Origin: Zea mays
Taxonomy: Eukaryota > Streptophyta > Magnoliopsida > Poales > Poaceae
Assembly (NCBI RefSeq): GCF_902167145.1
Contig: NC_050096.1
Span: 161,137,825 to 161,201,824, forward strand
DNA length: 64,000 nt
Reading direction: 5' to 3'
The notes beneath the pieces were generated by a model. The model saw only the letters and a program-made list of their open reading frames with translations, did not search any database and was not told where the DNA came from. Position numbers and translations under genes: made by a program. Below, piece after piece: positions 9,966-20,400 of this stretch (the stretch's first letter is position 1; each line of letters begins with the position of its first letter).

Positions 9966-11598
9966 GCTCGGTGAAGAACTCCCGTCGGCCGGTCATGTGA
10001 TGAGTGGCGCCGGTGTCGAGGCACCATCCTTCGATCATGTCCTTGTTGGAGCCGTCGCCGAGAAAAGCGCGTGCTTTCGACTCATCAAGGTGGAGGAGTG
10101 TCGCTGCGGTCGGTGCCGCTGGAGATGGCTCGATGCTTGCATTTGCCAGGAGCAGGTTCTCCTCCTCCTCCTCCGCCTCCGCCTGTGCGACGTTGGCCTG
10201 GCCACGTCGTGGCTGTCGACAATCCCTGGCCCAGTGGCCAAGCTTGCCGCAGTTGTGGCAGCCGTCGTCTCGTGCCGGCTTCTTGTTGCCGACGGAGCCG
10301 CCTTGGGCACCTCCACGTGCACCACCCTCAGCATGTCCTCGCGCCCCGGCCTGGGCGCCTCCACGCGCCTTGCGCGGCTTGCCGCGTTTGCGGCCTCGTG
10401 TCGAGGACTCCCCCTTCTTCTTGTCACCCTGGCAGGCCTCCCACTGCTCCCGAGTGAGATGTAGCTTCCCGCCGATAGTGATAGGCCCAGAGAGAGCCTG
10501 TGGTTCGTCGCCGTCGACCACCTTGAGGCGACCAATCGCCTCTTCGATCGTCATCGTGGAGAGGTCTAGCAGAGACTCGATCGAGCGAGCAATCTGCCTG
10601 TACTTCTCGGGGATGCAACGGAGGAGCTTCTCAACAGCTCTCTCCTCATCGTAGGTGTCATCGCCGAACTGCACCATCTTCTGCAACAGAGTGTTGAGGC
10701 GGAGAGCAAAGTCATCAACATCCTCACCTGGCTTGAAGGCCAGGTTCTCCCACTCCTTGCGAAGTGCCTGCAGTGTGGTCTTGCGGGCACGATCGCTGCC
10801 GATGCGGGTCGCAGCGATGGCGTCCCAGGCCTCCTTGGCAGTCCGCTTCTGGGAAAGCGAAAATTGCATCTCGGGCGGGACTGCAGCAATGAGGGCATCC
10901 AGCGCTCGCCGATCCTCGTGGTAGTCGACGTCGTCGTAACGAACTGCTTCCCACATGTGGCGAACCTGGAGCCGTACCCTCATCACCGCGGCCCACTCGA
11001 CGTAGTTGGTCTTGGTGAGGGTAGGCCACCCACCGCCGGGACCGATGTCCCTGACAATGGCCTGGGCCATGCGGCGACCATGGTACCGATCCGGGGAGGG
11101 AGAACCGCGCCGCCTGTAGAGGCCGCGATCTCCGTCGACTCGGTCGCTGCCGCCGGGAGCACCGCCGGCGCGTCTACGCCCGTCTGGGCTACCGCCGCGT
11201 GCGCCCCCGCCTGGAGCGCCATCGGCGCGTCGGCGCCTATCCGGGCTGCCGCCACGCGCGCCCCCATGGGGATGCGCGGCTGCCCACTGTGCCGCCTGCT
11301 CTCGCGCTGCTTCCCTCGCCAGCCTGAGCTCTTCGTCGGTGTTGTCGTCGACAGAAGCAGAGCTGCCAGCTCTACTGCCGCGCAGAACCTCGAGCTCTGT
11401 TGCCGCCGCACGTGCAGCATCCGCCGCCTCCGCTGCTTCTACTTCCGCTCTCGCCGCTGCCAGTTCCGCCGCCGCCAACCGTGCTGCCCTCGCCGCTGTC
11501 GCTGCAGCCGCTGTTGCTGCTCGCTCGCGTTCTTGAGCCGCGGCGACCTCGGCCTCCTGCTGGCACAGCGCACTCGAAGTGGCCGAGCGTAGGGACAT
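9889..11598 (-). CDS. Copia G gag and protease start
   Basis: 569 residues. An Ala/Glu-rich N-terminus (QQEAEVAAAQERERAATAAA) suggests a coiled helix. Next come an Arg/Gly-rich segment and the gag core (NYVEWAAVMRVRLQVRHMWEA, RTAKEAWDAIAATRIGSDRA, LLRCIPEKYRQIA), then a basic region and the zinc knuckle CHNCGKLGHWARDC (CX2CX4HX4C). Protease begins CLDTGATHHMTG with an intact DTGA. About 95 bp of protease that are present in Copia B are missing after FFTELDSSV, which ends the frame at a nonsense tail. Confidence 0.88.
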   Translation of the reverse strand: MSLRSATSSALCQQEAEVAAAQERERAATAAAATAARAARLAAAELAAARAEVEAAEAADAARAAATELEVLRGSRAGSSASVDDNTDEELRLAREAAREQAAQWAAAHPHGGARGGSPDRRRRADGAPGGGARGGSPDGRRRAGGAPGGSDRVDGDRGLYRRRGSPSPDRYHGRRMAQAIVRDIGPGGGWPTLTKTNYVEWAAVMRVRLQVRHMWEAVRYDDVDYHEDRRALDALIAAVPPEMQFSLSQKRTAKEAWDAIAATRIGSDRARKTTLQALRKEWENLAFKPGEDVDDFALRLNTLLQKMVQFGDDTYDEERAVEKLLRCIPEKYRQIARSIESLLDLSTMTIEEAIGRLKVVDGDEPQALSGPITIGGKLHLTREQWEACQGDKKKGESSTRGRKRGKPRKARGGAQAGARGHAEGGARGGAQGGSVGNKKPARDDGCHNCGKLGHWARDCRQPRRGQANVAQAEAEEEEENLLLANASIEPSPAAPTAATLLHLDESKARAFLGDGSNKDMIEGWCLDTGATHHMTGRREFFTELDSSVCRSLLHPRVEKLYHQLGTAG

Positions 11599-11780
11599 GG
11601 TGGGCTAGTGAGGGGTTGCTGCGTGTGGAAGAGGCTATCTCAGACGAAGGGCTGCTCGTCTGAGCAGGGGAGGAAGGAACAGTTGGAGCTCTTGCTGCCG
11701 ACTGAGTGTGGGGAGAGACGCGGGAAGGAGATGAGCACGAGATGTTTAGGCTGCAGGATAGTTTGGCTTTGATACCAATT

Positions 11781-12168
11781 AGTAAAGGGACTCTAACTCT
11801 CATCAAGAGGATGACACTGAGTTGGGGCAATTTTCTGTTTATTTCCTCAAACACTACACAATGCCATACCCATCTAAGGGTTGGAGACCCATATTTATAG
11901 CCCTAGAGGCTGCACTACCACACCCTTCTCACACACTACACAACAGGATTGTCCTCTAGATGCTAAAGAGACTACAGAGGACAGTCAAAAGCGACTGTTG
12001 TCCTCTAGATGCTAAAGCGACTACAGAGGACAGTCAAAAAGCGACTGTTGTCCTCTAGATGCTAAAGAGAATACAAAGGACAGTCAAACTGTCCTCTAGA
12101 TGCTAAGGACTACAGAGGACAGTCAAAAGTGACTGCTGTCCTCTAGATGCTCAAGACTTATTCCATCA
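11781..12168 (-). repeat. Copia G 5' LTR
   Basis: Read on the minus strand it starts TGATGGAATAAGTCTTGAGC. It contains about five ~50-bp subrepeats, each with an 8-bp inverted repeat TGTCCTCT..AGAGGACA (11950-12150), a TATA-like CTATAAATATGG at about 11895, and ends GAGTCCCTTTACT next to the primer site. Confidence 0.9.
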
Positions 12169-12173
12169 CCCCC

Positions 12174-14905
12174 GCCTTAGCTCCCGCCTACGGGGACCCC
12201 TGCCACGACACCCTGGTCCCCGTTCGCTGGAGGCTGGGACCCATTCTCTCTCACCGCCACATACAGCACCATGGCGCTAGCTCCACCAACTTCTGACTGA
12301 GTCATCGACTCCGGTGCATCCTACCACACCACCCACACCGCAGACATGCTATCTCGCTCACACCCACCTCCTCCCACACACCCTACCTCGATCGTCGTTG
12401 GAAACGATTCCACTCTTCCGGTCACCTTAGTAGGTGCATCGGTGCTCCCTGAACCGTTCTATCTCAACGATGTTCTCGTAGCCCCACACATCACCCACAA
12501 TCTCCTTTCCGTCCATCAGTTCACCACCGACAATTCTTGTTCCATTGAGTTTGACCCCTCTAGTTTTTCTATGAAGGATTTGGCCACCAGGACCCCACTC
12601 GCCCGATGTGACAGCGTCGGGCCCCTCTACACACTCTGGCCCTCTTCCACCGGCGTGTCTCCACCTCCCATCCTGGTCTCCACCACCATCTCCACCACTT
12701 GGCGTCGTCGTCTCGGCCACCCCACCTGACGTCATGACCAAGCTTTCTAGTAGTTTAGATTCTTCTTGTAATAGGGGACATTTTGAGGGCCTCTGTCATG
12801 CTGGTCAGCTTGGCTGACACACTCGTCTCCCTTTTACTACCTTCTTCTCGGACTGAGCAGGCTTTTGACCTGGTTCATTGTGACCTCTGGACCTCCCCTG
12901 TACTCAGTCTTTCCGGATATAAATTCTATTTGGTAATTTTGGATGATTTCCCATTTTCTCTGGACTTTTCCTCTTCGGTTGAAGTCCGACACTTTTACCA
13001 TGCTCACTCATTTCTTCGCCTGGGTCTCCACCCAGTTCCGTCGCCCGGTCTGTGCCCTGCAGTGTGACAATGGCCGCGAGTTCGACAACCATGCCTCCAG
13101 GTCATTCTTCCTAACCAGTGGTGTTCAGTTGCGTCTCTCGTGCCCCTACACCTCTGCCCAGAACGGTCGGGTCGAGGGCATGATTTGCACCACCACTAAT
13201 ATGATCTGATGCCTTCTCTTCCAGGCGTCTCCCTGTCAGCTACTGGGTAGAGGCCCTGCACAACGCCACCCACCCCCTACTTCACCATGTACAACACAAC
13301 CCCTCCTACGACCACCTCCGCATGTTCGGTTGTGCCTGCTATCGCAACACTTCCGCTACTGCTCCTCATAAGTTGTCTCCACGCTCCACTCGCTGCCTCT
13401 TCCTTGGCTACTCCCCTGACCACAAGGGGTATCGATGTCTTGATCTCACCACCCATCGCATCATCATCTCTCGTCACGTCGTCTTCGACGAAGATGTGTT
13501 TCCCCTTACTGGCTCCTCCCCACCCACCGATCTCGGCTCCCTCCTTGAGTCTGATTCGAGCACCCATCCCTCCCAGGCACCTCGCCTCGCACTGTTGCCC
13601 GCGCCTCGCGCGACCCCATCAACCCCACCTGTGCCACACGCGGCTTCGACGTCCCTGCTCGCACTTCTACCCACACCACGTACGGCCCCGTCCCCTACGC
13701 ATGTGCCACACGCGGCCCCGTCAACCCCGCTTGCGCCACGCGTGGCCCCGACGACTCTGGCCTCGTCAACGAGTGGGATTCGCTTCGCTAACCCCGCCCT
13801 CATCTACCACGGCCGCGGGAGCGCTCCTCCCTCAGCGCCCACGAACCCAGGCCCCTCGACGAGTGTGGTCCGATTCGCCGACCCCGCCGTCGTCTATCAT
13901 CGCCGCGAGCTAACCACGCCCGCGGCCACCGCCGTCCCGGCGCCTCGCTCTGAACCGTCGGTGTACCACCGGGTCGCCATTCACCGTGACCCCGGGCACA
14001 TCCACCTGATGGTGACTCGCTGCGCCGCAAGTGTCCTTTGGCCATTCGACAGGCTGATCCTGGCCGCTGATACGACCACTACTCCACCGGACGCCTCCCC
14101 GGTCCCCTCCTTCGTTCGCACCGCCCTCGCTGACCCTCAATGGCATCAGGCCATGGAGGAGTATGCCACCCTGCTGGCCAACCACACCTGGGACCTGGTG
14201 CCGTGTCCTCCTTGCACCAATGTGGTCACCGACAAGTGGCTCATTCGCTACAAGCTGACTTCAGATGGCTCTCTCGACCGTTGCAAGGGCCGCTGGGTCC
14301 TTTGGGGTTTCACCCAGCGTCCTGGAGTGGACTATGACGAGACCTTCAACCCCATCGTCAAGTTCGCCAACGCCCGCGCCGTCCTCTCCCTCGCCCTCTC
14401 CCGGAACTGGGAGATCCATCAGCTCAACGTCAACAACGCCTTCCTCCATGGCACTCTGACGGAGACTGTCCACTGCAGCCAGCCCACCAGCTTCGTCGAC
14501 GCCGCTCACCCGAACCTGGTCTGCCGGCTGAACCACTACCTCTACGACCTCAAGCAGGCGCCGCGGGCCTGGTACAGCCGCTTCGCCTCCATCAGCTTCG
14601 TCGAGGCCAAGTCGGATATGTCACTCTTCATCTACCGGCGCGGCGAGGACACCGTCTACCTCCTATACGTCGACGACATTGTGCTCACGACATCCACTGC
14701 GATCTCCTACAGCGCACGATCATCGCCCTCCAGCGGGAGTTTGCGATGAAGGACCTGGGGCCTCCCCATCACTTCGTCGGCATCACCGCCGAACGTTAGT
14801 CCCAGGGTCTCCTTCTGCCCCAGCGCCAGTACACCATTGACATTCTAAAGCGGGCTGGCATGTCTGACTGCAAGCCCTGCTCCACGCCTGTCGATACTGT
14901 CCCCG
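12174..14905 (+). pseudogene. Copia C protease-integrase-RT remnant
   Basis: Continues C after the G insertion. Protease VIDSGASYHTTHT (12305-12345, preceded by a TGG-to-TGA stop), core of GAG-pre-integrase (TTWRRRLGHPT), integrase HCDLWTSPVLS, QCDNGREFDNHASR and SCPYTSAQNGRVEG. RT runs from ALADPQWHQAME (about 14120) through YDETFNPIVKFAN, LKQAPRAWYSR and YVDDIVLT (about 14670) to MSDCKPCSTPVDT. Several frameshifts and stops (e.g. 12727, 13207). RNase H is absent because the sequence switches to Copia D at about 14905. Confidence 0.8.
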
Positions 14906-15703
14906 ATGTCTGGAGGCTGGGACCACGCCTCCCTCGCCGCCGCCTTCAGCACCATGGCGATGACCCCTCCTTCCTCCGACTGGGTGATCGACTCTGGTGC
15001 CTCCTACCACACCACTCCCACTACAGGCACGCTCTCCCGCTCCCACCCCCCCCCCCCATTCCTCTCATCCTTCATCGATCGTCGTTGAGAACAGTTCCAC
15101 TCTGCCTGTCACCTCAGTAGGTGCCTCGGTTCTCCCTGGACCGTTCTACCTCAACGACGTTCTCGTAGCCCCCCACATCACTCATAATCTCCTTTCTGTT
15201 CGTCGTTTCACCACTGACAACTCTTGATCCATTGAGTTTGACCCCTCTGGTTTCTCTTTGAAGGATTTGGCCACCAGGACTCCCCTCGCCCGCTGTGACA
15301 GCTCGGGGCCCCTCTACACGCTCCAACCATCCACCTCTGGCGCGTCTCCGCCTCCTGCCCTGGTCTCCACCACCTCCTCCACCACTTGGCATCGTCGTCT
15401 CGGACATCCCGGCCCTGACGTCATGACCAAGATTACCAGTAGCCTAGATCCTTCATGTAGTAGGGGACATTTTGAGGGCCTCTGTCATGCTTGCCAGTTA
15501 GGCCGACATACTCGTCTCCCATTCACCACTTCTGCTTCTCGGGCTGAGCAGGCTTTTGACCTGGTTCATTGTGATCTCTGGACCTCTCCTGTACTCAGTC
15601 CTTTCTGGTTATAAATACTATTTGGTGATTTTGGATGACTTTTCCCATTTTCTTTGGACTTTTCATCTTAGATTGAAGTCTGACACATTCACCACCCTCA
15701 CAC

Positions 15704-15857
15704 GAGATAATTGGACTTTTGCCACTCACAATATTGTCTTCTTGTTATAATTACCACTGTATCTATGAATTGTGGGTCCAGCTGGGTCTATGAAATGTGG
15801 GCCTAATGGCAATTTTACAAACCTGTTTCTTGCTGATGGCAAATATCAGAATCTCTC
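15704..15857. mobile_element. Mutator-like MITE in Copia D (TSD CCCTCACAC)
   Basis: A 154-bp insertion that splits the integrase frame. The 9-bp TSD CCCTCACAC occupies 15695-15703 and 15858-15866. Terminal inverted repeats begin GAGA and share a TTTGCCA block about 14 bases in, as expected for Mutator-like elements. There is no coding capacity. Confidence 0.85.
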
Positions 15858-16399
15858 CCCTCACACACTTCTTCGCAGGTCTCCACCTAGTTTCACTGCC
15901 CGGTCCGTGCCTTGCAGTGTGACAATGGCCGCGAGTTCGACAATCACGCCTCCCGCTCTTTCTTTCTCACTCATGGCGTCCAGTTGCGTCTCTCGTGCCC
16001 TTACACCTCTGCCCAAAACGGCTGGGCTGAACGCATGATTCGCACCACCACCAATATGATCCGCTGCCTTCTCTTTCAGACGTCTCTCCCTGCCAGCTAC
16101 TGGGCAGAGGCCCTGCACACCGCCACCCACCTTCTCAACCGTCTTCCCTCCAAGGCGGTGTGCCACCCTACTCCCTACTTCGCCCTGTACGGCACAGCCC
16201 CCACCTACGACCACCTTCGCGTCTTCAGCTGTGCCTGCTACCCTAACACTTCTGCTACTGCCCCTCATAAGCTTTCTCCGCGTCCCCACCACGCTGCAGT
16301 TCGCCGACATTTTCACCAAGGGGTTACCGTCGAGTGTATTTTTAGACTTTCGCTCCAGTCTCAACATCTGTACAGGATAGAGTTGTGACTGCGGGGGGG

Positions 16400-16498
16400 T
16401 GTTAGAATACCCGTCTGTAATGGGCCTGGCCCAGTTTACTCGGTCTATTAATACTTCACCCAACCCCTATTAGGGTTAGGGTTTACTATTCCAATACA
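16400..16498 (+). repeat. Copia D 3' LTR (about 99 bp)
   Basis: Starts TGTTAGAATACCCG right after the polypurine tract and ends near CCAATACA. It resembles the LTR of Copia E (23656). The exact end could be 16493. Confidence 0.7.
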
Positions 16499-16601
16499 TG
16501 GAATATATCCAGTTACATGAAAAATTATCAATCTAGAATATCCCTAGAATATCTCTAAGAACATGGAAAGTATCAATCTAGAAAATCTCTAAGCTTACAT
16601 C
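16499..16601. other. Short AT-rich spacer, presumed formin intron 12
   Basis: Bases between the Copia D LTR and the exon 12 donor duplication. They contain direct repeats of ATCAATCTAGAA and TATCTCTAAG but no coding signal. Confidence 0.5.
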
Positions 16602-16895
16602 CACAACCTCAACCATCCTAGGCTCATTTGCAGCACATGGATGCATAGAAAAAATACAGAAGTTTTGAATGCTTGCTACTTTTCTGTTTTTCAATTTTTG
16701 GATTTCAGTTCGCTACATACCTTACATAGAAAGTGCATTAATGTCATTCACAACCTCAACCATCCTAGGCTCATTTGCAGCACATGGATGCATAGAAAAA
16801 ACACAGAAGTTTTGAATGCTTGCTACTTTTCTGTTATTCAATTTTTGGATTTCAGTTCGCTACATACCTTACATAGAAAGTGCATTAATGTCATT
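16602..16895. repeat. 147-bp tandem duplication overlapping the exon 12 splice donor
   Basis: Two copies, 16602-16748 and 16749-16895, are nearly identical. The unit contains the last 28 bases of exon 12 (MTLMHFLCK side), its GTATGT donor and about 119 bp of intron. In the direction of transcription a second donor therefore occurs 147 nt downstream of the real one. Using it would add an in-frame stop within ten codons. Confidence 0.9.
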
Positions 16896-17458
16896 CTGCC
16901 ACTAGTGGCACGGGTGTCTATAAGTTTTAGGAGGCTGTCCAAGCGAAAACCAACAGCTTGGCCTGCAATGAAATAGCAAGAATATTACTTTCTAATAGAA
17001 AAGATAAGGTATTGGCCTGAAGATATATGCAGAAAATAAAGTTTAAAGATGTTTACAACATCAACAACAAAAGTCCATTACCTCTTGGTGTGCCTTGATT
17101 TAATGTATTCCCAATTAACAAAATGTTCTTCATGATAACCTTCAACTTCTCAGAGCTTCTGAGCTGAATGGCATATCAGTGGAGTTCTCTCATGATGGAA
17201 ATGGATACCAAGTGTAAAAATAAAAATTCAGGAAAATGTGTACCTCCTCACAAGCAGATGACACAGTCTGCAAATTCTTTCTAACATCTCTAATCTAAGA
17301 GGAAAAGAAGAAAGGTGGATATGAAAAGCTATGAACACCTCAATGGTCAAAATATCAAAAAGTTACCAGCATATGACCTGAGACTGAAACTGAATCTTGA
17401 AAGCGAATATCTGAAGCTTAGATTCAACCCTCGGCACCTTCATCAACTCTAGAAAGAA
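16868..17458 (-). CDS. Formin exons 9-12 (FH2), stranded beyond the transposon nest
   Basis: Exon 9 (17458-17378) encodes FFLELMKVPRVESKLQIF..FQSQ. Exon 10 (17294-17244) encodes IRDVRKNLQTVSSACEE. Exon 11 (17163-17082) encodes LRSSEKLKVIMKNILLIG..NQGTPR plus one base. Exon 12 (16962-16868) completes Gly and reads QAVGFRLDSLLKLIDTRA..MTLMHFLCK before a consensus GTATGT donor. The GNTLNQGT..AVGFRLDSL block is a diagnostic FH2 signature. Introns between these exons are 83, 80 and 119 bp. Phases join perfectly with exon 8, which supports one gene rather than a separate fragment. Confidence 0.9.
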
Positions 17459-20400
17459 CTGCAGATGGCAGGCAGCAAGGTAATTCAAGGAAACAGGTAC
17501 ATCAAGATTTTAAATAATTATGCAATACTCCCATATGACACACACCCCATATATAAACATGTAATTAGAGATATGTATAGACGTGTATCTCTCTATGTTG
17601 TCTCAGCATATGTTGGTGCAGCATAGCCTGCTCCTAAGTCCATGTATGAGGAGGGTTGCGTTAGGCGTGTCGAGCCAGCTATAAAAAACTTAGCCACTCA
17701 AATGGAGATGAAACCCAATAAAAACCGTTGGGGCAACTCTCTTAGCGACGCGTCATATCGAAACCTGGGTATGGTGTTAAATGGGCAAGGATCGGGCCAC
17801 CACCGCCACCCCCTTGGTGATACGCCGTGTCATGATTTGGATGTCGTGTCAAGTGAGCAAAGATCAGGTCGTCGCTTCCTTAGTGGCGCGCTACATTGGT
17901 GCCTGGGTGTAGTGACAAATGTGTAAGGGTCTTCGCATCTGTCTCAACGGGTGCGAGGGGTAAGGAATCTAGTTGAGCCGATTAGGATCCGTGTAGGTTG
18001 GAACGTAGGGTCCATTACAGGTAAGCTAAGAGAGTTAGTCGATGCAGCGAGCAGGAGGCGTGTTAATATCCTATGTGTCCAGGAGACAAAATGGAAGGGG
18101 TAAAAAGCAAAGAAGGTGGAGAACACTAGTTTCAAGCTTTGATACTCGACTTGCGGGGGGTAAGACAGCCCCGGACATTATATTAAGAAGACCTCACACA
18201 AATCGAGAAAACCCTTGAACCCCTGCCTGGCTGCCTCACCCATACACAGCGGCACTGTAGCCCATGTGAGAAAGGACCGCGTCCAGGACCAGGCCATAGA
18301 CCTGTGCTTTGGCGTGGGACAAACAAGGGGATTTTTTAACCACAACCTGAAATTCGCTCCCGAGGAGTCAACTCAAGACCTGAGCAGTGCTACTCAGATC
18401 ACCTAACCAACTCGACTAGAGGCCCTTTCGCTTCAAGCTTTGGTACTCAGGAACAGTGACAAACATAAATGTAGTAGGTATCCTGATTGATAAGAGCCTC
18501 AAAGATGGAGTGGTGGATGTCAAAAGGCTTAGGATTATCCTAGTCAAACTAGTTTTGGGGGTCGTAGTCTTGAACATTATAAGTGCATATGCCCCTCAGG
18601 TTGGTCTTAGTGAGAGCGAGAAGAGGAAGTTCTGGGAAGACTTAGCTGGCATGGTTAGAGCAGTACCCACCAATGAGAAGCTTTTTATAGGAGGAGATCT
18701 CAATGGTCATGTAGGTTCAACAAATGCAGGTTATGAGCTGGATCATGGAGGTTTCAGGTATGGTAGTAGGAATCAAGGAGAGGATATTTTGAAGTTTGTT
18801 GTAGCCTACAACCTAGTGATAGCCAACACTTTCTTCAGAAAGAGTCACTTGGTGACTTTTAGCAGTGGCCCGAGCTAGATCGACTTCGTTCTCACAAGGA
18901 GAGAAGATAAACAAGCATGTTTGGATTGTAAGGTGATACATGGAGAGAATGTTGTGCCCCAACATAAACTTGTGGTGGCTGACTTCCGTTTTTGGATTCG
19001 TACCCATAGGGATAACCAAGCCAAATTTGCGAGGACGAAGTGGTGGAAACTCAAAAGGGAGACATCTGAAGTTTTAAAGGAAAGAGTTATTGTGGAGGGT
19101 GCTTGGTCCGAAGAAGAAGATGCAAACAACATGTGGGTGAAGATGGCAACTTGTATTAGGAAGGTGGCGTCAGAGGTGTTTGGAGTGACCAAAGGGAGAA
19201 GAGGTGAACCTAAAGATACTTGGTGGTGGACCGCGTTCGAAAGGCAATAAAGGAGAAGAAAGAATGTTACTTGGATTATATATATGCACGATTAGGGCTA
19301 GGGTTTCCATTCTCCAACTTGGTTCCAGAGCTAGGTTTAGTTCTCTCTCCATTTTTTTCTCTCTCTCCCTCCTTCCCACCTCCTGGTCGCCGGCCCTCCT
19401 CTCTACAGTCACCGCCGGCCACAACTCCCCTGGACGTCGGCCTTCCCGGACCCTCTGTCGTGGACGCCTGCTTCTCTCTGTCCCAGGTTGGCCGCCGACC
19501 ACGCAAGACACCTGCCCCGCCGCCATCTCGATCTCGCCGCTGTCGCCCGGATCCTACTTGCTGGCCGCCGACCACTCTCTTCCCCAGGTCGGCCCGCTCC
19601 TCTGCCGCGGTCGCCTGCCGCCCACAGCTTCTAGGCCGCTCTGCCGTGGATGCTTGCTTCTCTCCGTCCTAGGTTGGCCACCGACCACGCACGGCCCCTG
19701 CCCTGCGTGCTTGGATAGGTGCCGCCCCGCCGCCATCTGGATCTCGCCGCCGTCGCCTGGATCCTTCTTGTTGGCTGCCGACCTCCCTCTTCCCCAGGCC
19801 GGCCCGCTCCTCTATTGCGGCCGCCCGCCGCTCACAGCTTCTAGGCCGTCGCGGCCTCCCTCCTCGCCTCCGGTCCCAGCCCCTCTGGCCCGCCGCCTCA
19901 GGTTTCCTCGTCGACTATTGTTGCGACCTTGGCGCCTCTCTCTCATGGCGCCCCCCCCCCCTTCTCCAACCATGGGCGATGCCCACACGCCTCCCCACCT
20001 CGGCATGCACGCCTGCTGCCCCACTGCACTGCCCCCCTCCTCCAGCAGACCAGCGCTGCCAACCTCCACAGCACCGGCACGGCCCCTTGTACGAGCACAA
20101 CACCAATGGCGCCACCTGCTGCAACTCTTCCTGCAGGCTTGGCAGCTCTCTACGCCGCCCTCGCTGGTGTGGGCATGGACTCCCATGTCCCTGCTGCTTT
20201 GCGTGCTCTCTTCGTCGATCCCGTCACTTTCGTGTCTCCTCTTGTCGCTGGTCTCCATCATGCGACAGGCCCGGTTCACTTCTCCATGGGCGGCGTGCCT
20301 CTCTCCTGTGTGCGGTCCACCGGCTTCACCTCGCCCGCAACCCTTGTGGCTCCCGGTTTCCCAGCGTCGCGGCCACCCTCAACAACGGCGCAACCACACC

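Larger units (their letters stand above)
6436..12168 (-). mobile_element. Copia G, near-complete element inserted in Copia C (TSD CCCCC)
   Basis: A 5733-bp minus-strand Ty1/copia element with both LTRs (5' LTR 12168-11781, 3' LTR 6829-6436), a Met-tRNA-type primer site TTGGTATCAAAGCC (11777-11764) and a polypurine tract CTTAGGGGGAGAA (6842-6830). The 5-bp TSD CCCCC lies at 6431-6435 and 12169-12173. The LTRs differ by about five substitutions and small indels in 390 bp (by eye), so it is young. Pol is intact, but gag and pol are separated by a deletion and a 1-bp deletion, so this copy is not autonomous. Confidence 0.93.
14906..16498 (+). mobile_element. Copia D, internally deleted C-family copy joined to C
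   Basis: Begins at the gag/protease boundary (VIDSGASYHTTPTTG), homologous to C at about 12200. Continues through GAG-pre-integrase and integrase (SFFLTHGVQLRLSCPYTSAQ, LPASYWAEALHTATHLLNRL), then jumps at about 16285 to the end of RNase H (QFADIFTKG-type segment, FRSSLNI). A polypurine tract GCGGGGGGG precedes a short LTR at 16400. A 154-bp Mutator-like MITE sits in the integrase region. The C-D join looks like illegitimate recombination between related copies. Confidence 0.78.
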
